Part shown: positions 26,179 through 33,040 of the stretch, one piece after another
Position numbering within the stretch: position 1 is the stretch's first letter
Layout of the letters: each line of letters starts with the position of its first letter
Source: Capnocytophaga canis
GTDB taxonomy: Bacteria > Bacteroidota > Bacteroidia > Flavobacteriales > Flavobacteriaceae
Length of the DNA stretch: 33,274 nt
Direction: 5' to 3'
Assembly: GCF_000827555.1 (NCBI RefSeq)
Contig: NZ_CDOI01000124.1
Span: 1 to 33,274 of the forward strand
Translations under genes and position numbers: made by a program
The notes under the pieces: generated by a model
The model's input: only the letters and a program-made list of their open reading frames with translations
What the model was told of the DNA's origin: nothing
Databases searched by the model: none

Positions 26179-26325
26179 TATAAGGGATGAACAATATCCC
26201 TAATGGTACAAGGCATTTCCCTAAAGGGATGAACAATATCCCTAATGGTACAAAGTATTTCCCTAAAGGGATGGAGTGTTTCCCTAAAGGGATGGACAAT
26301 ATCCCTAATAGTACAAAATATTTTC
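26179..26325. repeat. 21-bp minisatellite, about seven units
   Basis: The stretch is built of 21-base units in two alternating forms, CCCTAAAGGGATGAACAATA(T) and CCCTAATGGTACAAGGCATT(T), which together give 42-base higher-order units at 26179, 26220 and 26283, with one lone 21-base unit at 26262-26282. Two degenerate units may precede it (26135-26178). AGGGAT and ATCCCT make small hairpins. Because 21 is a multiple of three, frames on both strands stay open and would encode heptapeptide repeats such as 'NIPNGTKYFPKGM'; I see no sign that these are real proteins. Confidence 0.85.
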
Positions 26326-26327
26326 TT

Positions 26328-26390
26328 GTAGGGGCGAAAGATATTTCGCCTGTAAATTATGTAGAGTAATATGATATGAAATATTTTTTA
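26328..26390 (+). repeat. Short palindromic repeat unit, left array last copy
   Basis: GTAGGGGCGAAAGATATTTC with its GCC arm forms a 28-base palindrome (26328-26355), followed by a linker with 'GTAGAGTAATATGATATGA' (26361-26379), which is almost identical to the linker after the palindrome at 28259. It closes the left array 60 bp before the nuclease gene. Confidence 0.75.
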
Positions 26391-26450
26391 TAAGGAATAG
26401 ATTATTTTTGAAATAGTAAAATTAACATTACAACCATACGTCAATAACAA

Positions 26451-27587
26451 ATGTATTCTATTAAAAATTTATTACGACAGATAGCTGTCATTAACAATAA
26501 AAATGCAGAAATATTAGATGCTACAGGTGGTAGATTTAATATATTTCAAATATGTGGAGTTGATCATTATGAAAACACTCATTCTAAAATCATTGCGGAA
26601 CTTTTAAATCCTAACGGTACACACGGACTAAAAAGCAAATTACTTGAATGTTTCATTGAAATATTAGGAAATGATTTCATTATAAATGACTTTGATTGCA
26701 ATAATTCAAGTGTTTTTACAGAGTATTCAATCCGAGAAGGACGCATTGATATTCTAATACAAAATGCAAATGACGCCATCATCATTGAGAATAAGATTTA
26801 TGCAAGGGATGGAGAAAGACAATTAAGTCGATATGATAAATATGCTCAGAATAGATTCAAAAAGTACCAAATACTTTATTTAACACTTTTGGGGAATGAA
26901 GCCGATAAAAATAGCAGTTGTGGAGTCCCATATACACCTATTTCATATAAAGAAACTATTATAGAATGGTTGGAAAAATGTGTTGAGATTACTTCTCGAT
27001 ATCCTTTGGTTAGGGAAACAATAGTGCAATACATTAATCATTTAAAAAAATTAACTCATCAAGATATGAATACTAAAAATCAGGAAGAAATAACAGAAGT
27101 TTTATCAGAAATTGGAAATCTAAAAGCTGCAAAAACTATTTATGAAAATTACTCTAAGACTTATGATTATCTTGCAGAGAAGTATTTTAATCCCGAAATG
27201 GAAAAATATGCAGCAAAAAAGGGGTTAATATATAATTACAAAGGAAGTAGTGAAAGCCATATAAAATTTCAACTCTGGAAAAATGAATGGATAGGTAAAT
27301 GCTGGATAAGCTTTAATGCCGAGAGGAATGCTTATTATTACGGGATATGTAATAATCCTAAAGAGTATAGAATTTCTAATGACAATAAAGACAAACTGTA
27401 TCAAAATTTAAATCTCTTAGGAATTTCCGAATGCAGACAAACCGATTGGTATCCTTTCTGGAATGATATGGATAATTTATCTATTGAAAAATGGGAAAGC
27501 GATATTGTAAAAAGTAATAAGTTTTTAGAGCAATGCAAAGAACAGATAGAGATTTTATTAAAAGCAACAGAAGAAATTGATTTTTAA
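26451..27587 (+). CDS. PD-(D/E)XK nuclease-family protein
   Basis: The 378-residue protein shows a PD-(D/E)XK nuclease core of the PDDEXK_4 type: 'HYENTHSKIIAELLNP' (Glu50 in the first helix), 'YSIREGRIDILIQNANDAII' with Asp100, then 'IIENK' with Glu113 and Lys115, and the following helix motif 'ERQLSRYDKYA' with Gln124. All predicted metal-binding and catalytic residues are kept. The C-terminal half (about 200-378) is helical at first and then has aromatic-rich strands ('WIGKCWISFNAERNAYYYGI'), perhaps a DNA- or ligand-binding domain. Such stand-alone nucleases are common in accessory islands and are often suspected of defence roles, but no partner of a known system is present. It is flanked by repeat arrays. 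Confidence 0.85.
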   Translation: MYSIKNLLRQIAVINNKNAEILDATGGRFNIFQICGVDHYENTHSKIIAELLNPNGTHGLKSKLLECFIEILGNDFIINDFDCNNSSVFTEYSIREGRIDILIQNANDAIIIENKIYARDGERQLSRYDKYAQNRFKKYQILYLTLLGNEADKNSSCGVPYTPISYKETIIEWLEKCVEITSRYPLVRETIVQYINHLKKLTHQDMNTKNQEEITEVLSEIGNLKAAKTIYENYSKTYDYLAEKYFNPEMEKYAAKKGLIYNYKGSSESHIKFQLWKNEWIGKCWISFNAERNAYYYGICNNPKEYRISNDNKDKLYQNLNLLGISECRQTDWYPFWNDMDNLSIEKWESDIVKSNKFLEQCKEQIEILLKATEEIDF

Positions 27588-27855
27588 CCTAAATGTTGTT
27601 TATGTTCAAAAAGAATGTATGTTGTACAACCATAATAAAACACCATTCCTTCTGAAAAATAATTAAAAAATAAAAGTAGTCTACAACATCTATTTGACGG
27701 AGCGTAGTTTGGTGAATAAAACGAAATGTTAAAAGGTGTTTTGAATGTTAATTTGGCTCGATATTTGCTTGTGTTTTAATGGAATAGCCCAAAAACTAAT
27801 GGATAACAAAGGTGGAAGGCTTAAACGGAATATTAACCATTAAAATCGAATTATT
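27588..27855. other. 268 bp gap between the nuclease gene and the coiled-coil gene
   Basis: No coding frame is supported. A weak promoter candidate for the next gene is TTTG near 27740-27743 with GATATTTG at 27760-27767, but the spacer is only 16 bp. The stretch has no terminator hairpin that I can see and no repeats of the flanking types. Confidence 0.35.
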
Positions 27856-28167
27856 ATGGCAAGGAAATCGTATGCAGAAAACATCAAATCTGTAAAGTTA
27901 ATGATTGACGGGCTTAGAAATCACAAGGATAATCTACCCGCAGGGATTGATGAGGCTTTTATCGATGAGTTGGAAGCCTTAAAGAACAAAGTCGAAACCC
28001 TAAACAGCGAACAAGAGAAGCTCAAAGCCGATTTAAAATCGAAAACTGAGGAGTTCGACAAGCAACTCAAGCTGCTTACCGACAAACAATCGGTTGCTCG
28101 GAAAAGAGCCAAGATGGATTATCAGCAAAGTCAGTGGCGAGAATTCGGTATTGAGGATAAAAGGTAA
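27856..28167 (+). CDS. Small coiled-coil protein, unknown function
   Basis: The 103-residue protein is almost entirely helical and charged: 'SYAENIKSVKLMIDGLRNHK', then a long heptad-rich segment (about 30-80, 'LEALKNKVETLNSEQEKLKA') and a conserved-looking end 'DYQQSQWREFGIEDKR'. No membrane segment, signal peptide or enzyme motif is present. Its composition differs from the AT-rich nuclease gene before it. The dimer or oligomer that it would form might bind nucleic acid (basic 'SVARKRAKMD'), but that is only a guess. The right repeat array starts 30 bp after its stop. Confidence 0.75.
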   Translation: MARKSYAENIKSVKLMIDGLRNHKDNLPAGIDEAFIDELEALKNKVETLNSEQEKLKADLKSKTEEFDKQLKLLTDKQSVARKRAKMDYQQSQWREFGIEDKR

Positions 28168-28196
28168 GTCCGCAAGGTGGTACAAAACAAAAAAAT

Positions 28197-28349
28197 GTAG
28201 GGGCGAAATATTTTTCGCCCGTACATTGTTTAAAGTAATACGATATAAGATGTTTCCCGTAGGGGCGTATTGCAATACGCCCGTACATTTCGTAGAGCAA
28301 TATGATATGAGATATTTTCCTGTAGGGGCGTATTGCAATACGCCCGTAC
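28197..28349 (+). repeat. Right array of three short palindromic repeat units
   Basis: Three 28-base palindromes lie at 28197-28224, 28259-28286 and 28322-28349, a period of 62-63 bases. All start GTAGGGGCG and end CGCCCGTAC; the middle is either AAATATTTTT or TATTGCAATA. The 34-35 base linkers between them are about 70 % alike and align with those of the left array (26104-26137 and after 26355). They lie between the coiled-coil gene and the hydrolase gene. Confidence 0.85.
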
Positions 28350-28441
28350 ACAATATTTTCCAAACAAAGAAAGGTAACATCACACATTAAATAAAACCAA
28401 AAATAACTGACATATAATTACTATTACAAACATAACGATTT

Positions 28442-29842
28442 ATGAAACAAGCATTTTTATTCATCACACTTTGGGCTTTGGTAAGTACATCTTGCAGCAA
28501 AGCAGAACATACTGACCCCTCAAAAGAACAAGAAATCCCTAAGCCGGAGCAAGAAGCCCCGAAAGGGAATATATCCAAAGAAAAGGTCAAACAATTTTTC
28601 GTAGAACACCTATCGGGTAAAACGACGTCTTTTCAAGAAGGGAAAACCTTGTCGCTTACTGAAATAGCCCATACGCAACAAGAAATTTGGCAAAGTTGGA
28701 AAGAAGCAAACCAAAGTTTTTCTGAAGAGAAGTTAGGAGATTTAGCTCCTCTTACCAACGCTACTCAAGGCAATCGTTGGCAACTTCCTGCTAACTTGGA
28801 GGCAAATGCTATAATGCCTTTCTATTGGGCTTCCAAAGGCAATCAACCTGAAAAAGGGTATCCGCTTTTTGTGTATATGCACGGGTCGGGCGATAAACAT
28901 CAGGAGTGGGCTAACGGAAAGATTCTTGCACAACGCTTTGATGATGCTCCATCTGCCTATTTCATTCCGCAAATTCCCAATACGGGCGAACTATATCGTT
29001 GGTGGCAAAAGGCAAAACAATTTGCTTGGGAGAAACTACTCCGATTGGCTTTTCTTTCAGGGAAAGTAGACGCTAATAGAGTGTATTTCTTCGGAATATC
29101 TGAAGGAGGTTACGGAAGTCAGCGATTAGCTTCTTTTTATGCTGATTATTTAGCGGGAGCAGGTCCGATGGCAGGAGGTGAACCTCTTATCAACGCTCCG
29201 GTAGAAAACTGCCGAAATATTGCTTTTTCACTACGAACAGGAGCAAAAGATAATATGTTTCATCGAGATTTATTTACTCGATATGCTAAAGAAGAATTTG
29301 AAAAGTTTAAAGCCGAAGACCCTCAGGGATTTGTACATCATATTGAGTTAATTCCTAACGCAGGACACGGAATAGACTATCGCCCTACGACACCTTGGCT
29401 AAAGCAATATACACGTAATCCGCATCCGAAAAAAGTAGTTTGGGAGGATTTCCCGATGGACGGCATCTATCGAAAAGGATTTTATAACATTGCTATCAAA
29501 GAACGTGGAGCAGAACGCGTGCGTTACACGATGGACATCGTTGATAACAAGGTAAGTATCAATGTTGATGAAGTTACTTATCAGGGAATTGAAAGAAGTC
29601 CTCGTTGGAACCTATTCACGAAATATCAAAAAACGCATATTCCTTTGCAGAAAGGAAAATTTGTTGTTTATTTGAACCAAAATTTGGTGGATTTCAGCAA
29701 AGAAGTCACTGTTGTAGTGAATAATAAACAAGTTTTTAAAGGAATGCTACAATCTGATGTTCAACACCTTGTCAATAGCTGTGCTACTTTCTTTGACCCT
29801 GAAAGGATATTCCCTGCTGCAGTGGAAGTACACCTAAATTAA
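28442..29842 (+). CDS. Alpha/beta-hydrolase (esterase-like) lipoprotein
   Basis: The 466-residue protein has a lipoprotein signal peptide ending 'VSTSC' (Cys18). Its central domain is an alpha/beta hydrolase: oxyanion strand 'PLFVYMHGSGD' (141-151), nucleophile elbow 'FFGISEGGYGS' with Ser220, acid 'TGAKDNMF' with Asp270 and catalytic 'NAGHGID' with His309. The layout resembles secreted esterases and PHB-depolymerase/feruloyl-esterase-like enzymes. A C-terminal part (about 345-466) is beta-rich and may be a carbohydrate- or substrate-binding module. The residues after the Cys ('SKAEHTD') are a poor match to the surface-export signal, so a periplasmic side is possible. It stands between sufB and sufC and has no evident link with Fe-S assembly. 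Confidence 0.85.
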   Translation: MKQAFLFITLWALVSTSCSKAEHTDPSKEQEIPKPEQEAPKGNISKEKVKQFFVEHLSGKTTSFQEGKTLSLTEIAHTQQEIWQSWKEANQSFSEEKLGDLAPLTNATQGNRWQLPANLEANAIMPFYWASKGNQPEKGYPLFVYMHGSGDKHQEWANGKILAQRFDDAPSAYFIPQIPNTGELYRWWQKAKQFAWEKLLRLAFLSGKVDANRVYFFGISEGGYGSQRLASFYADYLAGAGPMAGGEPLINAPVENCRNIAFSLRTGAKDNMFHRDLFTRYAKEEFEKFKAEDPQGFVHHIELIPNAGHGIDYRPTTPWLKQYTRNPHPKKVVWEDFPMDGIYRKGFYNIAIKERGAERVRYTMDIVDNKVSINVDEVTYQGIERSPRWNLFTKYQKTHIPLQKGKFVVYLNQNLVDFSKEVTVVVNNKQVFKGMLQSDVQHLVNSCATFFDPERIFPAAVEVHLN

Positions 29843-29875
29843 AATAGAAAATAAATTAAAAAATCAATATATAAA

Positions 29876-30613
29876 ATGTTAGAGATAAAGAACTTACACG
29901 CCTCTGTGGAGGATAAAGAAATTTTAAAAGGCATCAACCTGAATGTAAAAGCAGGTGAGGTTCACGCCATTATGGGACCTAACGGAGCAGGAAAATCCAC
30001 GCTTTCGGCAGTGATTTCGGGCAATGAAAACTTTGAAGTTACTGAGGGAGATATCATTTTGGAAGGAGAAAGCATTTTGGAAGACGCTCCCGAAGAAAGA
30101 GCTCACAAGGGAATATTTATGTCCTTTCAATATCCTGTGGAAATCCCCGGAATTTCCGTTACAAACTTCATAAAAACTGCAGTAAACGAAGCGAGAAAAG
30201 CTCGTGGCGAAGAGGAAATGCCTGCAGCTGAGCTTCTAAAGAAAATCCGCGAGAAAGCTGAACTTTTGGAAATCAACAAAGATTTCTTATCTCGTTCGCT
30301 TAACGAAGGCTTTTCAGGGGGAGAAAAGAAACGTAACGAAATCTTCCAAATGGCAATGCTTGAGCCAAAAGTCGCAATATTGGACGAAACAGACTCCGGA
30401 TTGGATATCGACGCTCTTCGTATCGTGGCAAATGGAGTAAACAAACTAAAAAGCCAAAACAATGCGGTAATTGTTATCACACACTATCAGCGTTTGTTGG
30501 AGTACATCGTTCCGGATTATGTTCACGTACTTGCCGATGGAAAAATCGTGAAGTCGGGCGGAAAAGAACTCGCTCTCGAACTTGAAGAAAAAGGCTATGA
30601 TTGGCTGAAATAA
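29876..30613 (+). CDS. sufC: Fe-S cluster assembly ATPase SufC
   Basis: SufC is the ABC-type ATPase that powers conformational change of the SufBCD scaffold. The 245-residue protein has Walker A 'GPNGAGKS' (34-41), the family signature 'SGGEKKRNEI' (147-156), Walker B 'VAILDE' (166-171) and the switch His203 in 'VITHYQR'. All are intact. It lies 33 bp after the hydrolase gene and 3.9 kb from sufB, and is closed by a strong terminator, so sufD is not cotranscribed with it here. Confidence 0.98.
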   Translation: MLEIKNLHASVEDKEILKGINLNVKAGEVHAIMGPNGAGKSTLSAVISGNENFEVTEGDIILEGESILEDAPEERAHKGIFMSFQYPVEIPGISVTNFIKTAVNEARKARGEEEMPAAELLKKIREKAELLEINKDFLSRSLNEGFSGGEKKRNEIFQMAMLEPKVAILDETDSGLDIDALRIVANGVNKLKSQNNAVIVITHYQRLLEYIVPDYVHVLADGKIVKSGGKELALELEEKGYDWLK

Positions 30614-30629
30614 AAACAAATCAAATAAC

Positions 30630-30667
30630 AAAAGGTTTAAAGCGTTTGCTTTAAACCTTTTGCTTTT
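30630..30667 (+). terminator. Rho-independent terminator after sufC
   Basis: AAAAGGTTTAAAGC (30630-30643) and GCTTTAAACCTTTT (30648-30661) form a perfect 14 bp stem with a 4-base loop GTTT, followed by GCTTTTT. It is 17 bp past the sufC stop. Confidence 0.93.
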
Positions 30668-30744
30668 TGATAACATATTCGAGCATTAAAACAAATTGAT
30701 TTGAAGAAGTGTAATTTGAAGGGGGCATTAAAGCGAAGTTTAAA

Positions 30745-30776
30745 TTGATAAGTATAAAAATGTTTTTGTAATTTTG
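30745..30776 (+). promoter_or_regulatory. Promoter before the trpS stub
   Basis: TTG at 30745-30747 and TAATTTTG at 30769-30776, with a 21 bp spacer, match the Bacteroidota promoter. It probably was, or is a copy of, the trpS promoter. It may now drive the secreted protein gene at 30955. Confidence 0.6.
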
Positions 30777-30827
30777 GCTTTTCTGAAGATGAATCAAAAA
30801 GAATAAAAAACGATTAAAAATAGTAAT

Positions 30828-30887
30828 ATGGCAAGGATATTAACAGGCATACAAAGTACAGGAACTCCACACTTAGGAAATATTTAG
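30828..30887 (+). pseudogene. trpS: N-terminal stub of tryptophanyl-tRNA synthetase
   Basis: The 19 codons encode 'MARILTGIQSTGTPHLGNI' and then a TAG stop. This is the N-terminus of TrpRS, including the HIGH-type ATP-binding motif ('TPHLGN'); in the intact enzyme the next residues would be 'LGA'. No TrpRS-like sequence follows. It is too short to function and must be a remnant or a partial copy made by recombination; the intact gene must be elsewhere, because TrpRS is essential. Confidence 0.85.
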
Positions 30888-30954
30888 ATGTCAAGTATAA
30901 AACATCTCTATTAATTTCTACGACCTTTAAAACAATCAAACAAAACAAACAACT

Positions 30955-32901
30955 ATGAGAAAGATATATTTAATGATTTTGTTTTTAACTTCATTCTGTG
31001 TTTTTTCACAAACTGAGGAAGAGGTACGCAAAGAACTTGAGGAACTTTTTACCAATTGTAAAAATACAAATCCTAATGATATTCTTCCCTTTTATGTGGA
31101 TAGAAAATTAGGACTTATGAATAAGAAAACGATGCAAACCCTCGTTAAGCCAATTCATACCAGTATTTACATTGAAAGTTTTTCTCCGATTAGAGGAAAA
31201 GTGATTTATAGTGCATTTGATGAGCATTATTACACATTTTCGATTGACAACAATTGGAAAATTTCAACTAAAGAAGAAATAAATTACAGTTGTGTTTTAC
31301 ATTCTCCTCCTTATAAGAAACCAAAATATGAATTTGTACCTTCAGATAAGTTATCAAAAGGGTTTCAGATAAAAAACAGAACTGTATTTTTCGCCAAAGA
31401 ATATGAAAGTTGTAACTATTTTCGAGATAATGATATTTTTAGGTATAAAGGAAAATACTATTTAATTGTATGTAAAAAAGTTGAAGATGGATATTTGTAT
31501 GCTATCATAGACCAACAAGGTAATATTTCAGAGCATTTTAATTACAAACATTCGTGGATTGATGTAAACAAATATGCTTCCAATGAAAATGACGTTTGGC
31601 TTAAAGTTAAAGATTCAGCAATGAGTGAGGATAAAGTAATAGGCTTTATCAATATGTCAGGAGATGAGAAATTGAAAAATCAAGTTCCTGATGATATTTC
31701 TGCTTTAACAGAAATTTTCGGCTACGGAATAGCCAAAAACATTAATAAAGAAAATTATGCTGTTGTGGATTTGGTAAAAATGGAATGGGTTATTCCCCCA
31801 CAAAACAAATTGGTTTTCAAAGACTTAATTATGGACACCGACAAGAAGGTTAATCGGCACGATATTAAAAATCGGGCAAAATATCGTATTCTGATAAGTA
31901 CAGATAGCTATTCAAGAGATTTTTATATGGACTTCAGCGGAAAAAAATTCCTTCCGAAAGAGTTTGACAACCAAGAAGAAAACCTAACTCCAGAAACATT
32001 TGCCCAAAATAAGATAAAAGACTTCTTTAAAGACTACGATGCGAACACCATTGGCAATATTTTGTATTTCCAACGAGGATTTGACACAGGATACATTGAT
32101 GCAGAAACAATGGAAGAAATCGTTCCGCCTTCAGGCAGTCCAATCTTAATACAAGGGGAGCTTTCTACTCCAAAAATAAAAGGGAATTTTTATTCTCACA
32201 ACGGATTTTTTGAGTTTGAATATCACCCTACAAGTGGCTTAGAACTGAAACCTTACAAAAAATATGCTTCTCTACATCCAATTGGTGACCTAAACATAGA
32301 GGAAGTAAAAACAGAGATAAAGACCATTTATGTTGAGGAAAAACCCAAAAAAGCAACTCCCAACAACAAGAATTTTGAATATGTTGACATCATTACTCAT
32401 AACGAAAATACCTATGTTTTAGCTCGAAAGTTATCAAAAGAAAATTCTATGATGGGAATTGTTAATGCAAAAGACAAACCTTTGCCTTCTTTTGAGTTTG
32501 AATACGAAACGATTGAGCAAAACGCATATGCAAAAGATAATATTTGGTTTCTGACCAAGAAAAAAGGAGAAGAATACAGCCATTTTACGAGTATTTCGAG
32601 TGATACAAAAACTCTGTTCATCAAGGAAATAAAGCAGAAACGATTAGGATACGCCATTGCGGAATCTATAAATAATACAATGGGAGTTATTGACCTTACC
32701 ACAATGCAATGGGTTATCGAACCTCAAAAGCAGTTGCATTTTTTAGATTTCAGACATACCTCAAAAGAAGAAATTGACACACAAAACACTGAAAATAGAA
32801 CAAAAGCAAGGCTATATATTCTCGTATATCAAGATGATTATCAATACTTCATTGATTTGAAAGGCAAAAAATATATTCCCGAAAAATATTTGAAGGAATA
32901 A
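30955..32901 (+). CDS. Secreted protein with two diverged copies of one domain (WG-repeat-like)
   Basis: The 648-residue protein starts with a Sec signal peptide 'MRKIYLMILFLTSFCVFS'. Residues about 42-340 and 368-648 are ancient duplicates: 'DILPFYVDRKLGLMNKKTMQ' matches 'NILYFQRGFDTGYIDAETME'; 'GYGIAKNINKENYAVVDLVK' matches 'GYAIAESINNTMGVIDLTT'; and 'RDFYMDFSGKKFLPKEF' matches 'QYFIDLKGKKYIPEKY'. Each copy has short motifs of the type 'G.id..t...v.p', which resemble WG-repeat propeller proteins. It has no enzyme motif. It lies between a trpS stub and an IS end, so it was probably brought in or moved by rearrangement. Function unknown. Confidence 0.8.
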   Translation: MRKIYLMILFLTSFCVFSQTEEEVRKELEELFTNCKNTNPNDILPFYVDRKLGLMNKKTMQTLVKPIHTSIYIESFSPIRGKVIYSAFDEHYYTFSIDNNWKISTKEEINYSCVLHSPPYKKPKYEFVPSDKLSKGFQIKNRTVFFAKEYESCNYFRDNDIFRYKGKYYLIVCKKVEDGYLYAIIDQQGNISEHFNYKHSWIDVNKYASNENDVWLKVKDSAMSEDKVIGFINMSGDEKLKNQVPDDISALTEIFGYGIAKNINKENYAVVDLVKMEWVIPPQNKLVFKDLIMDTDKKVNRHDIKNRAKYRILISTDSYSRDFYMDFSGKKFLPKEFDNQEENLTPETFAQNKIKDFFKDYDANTIGNILYFQRGFDTGYIDAETMEEIVPPSGSPILIQGELSTPKIKGNFYSHNGFFEFEYHPTSGLELKPYKKYASLHPIGDLNIEEVKTEIKTIYVEEKPKKATPNNKNFEYVDIITHNENTYVLARKLSKENSMMGIVNAKDKPLPSFEFEYETIEQNAYAKDNIWFLTKKKGEEYSHFTSISSDTKTLFIKEIKQKRLGYAIAESINNTMGVIDLTTMQWVIEPQKQLHFLDFRHTSKEEIDTQNTENRTKARLYILVYQDDYQYFIDLKGKKYIPEKYLKE

Positions 32902-33040
32902 CTCTTAAAAATATACATATTATAAAATTCACAGCCGTCCGAAAGTTTTTTGAAAACGTCATAAAATCCCTTGTCAACCCTTTATTTATAGGGGCAGACT
33001 TGTTTGTTGTGCGGAATTATCTCTGTCAAAGAGTGTGTTT
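32902..33040. other. Gap between the secreted protein gene and the transposase end
   Basis: About 139 bp with no coding content. The end of the IS, including one terminal inverted repeat, should lie here, but with only one end visible I cannot mark its boundary. AGTTTTTTGAAAACGT at 32945-32960 is a small imperfect palindrome. Confidence 0.35.

Larger units (their letters stand above)
30614..30954. other. Gap between sufC and the secreted duplicated-domain protein
   Basis: This 341 bp gap holds the sufC terminator (30630-30667), a full promoter (30745-30776), a 19-codon trpS stub (30828-30887) and a short AT-rich leader for the next gene. The junction where trpS sequence ends lies near 30884. 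Confidence 0.6.

Noticed and set aside
26042-26299. Minus-strand frame with repeated 'IPLGK/VPLG' heptapeptides
   Set aside because: It follows only from the 21-bp tandem repeat, which keeps any frame open; no start signal, homology or sensible composition supports a protein.
26187-26369. Plus-strand frame with 'NIPNGT/FPKGM' heptapeptides
   Set aside because: Same cause as the minus-strand frame; it lies wholly in repeat DNA and ends in the next palindrome.
28197-28349. CRISPR-like array (regular 28-base repeats with 34-base spacers)
   Set aside because: The 'spacers' are similar to each other rather than unique, the repeats are full palindromes with variable centres, there are only three units and no cas genes are in the window.
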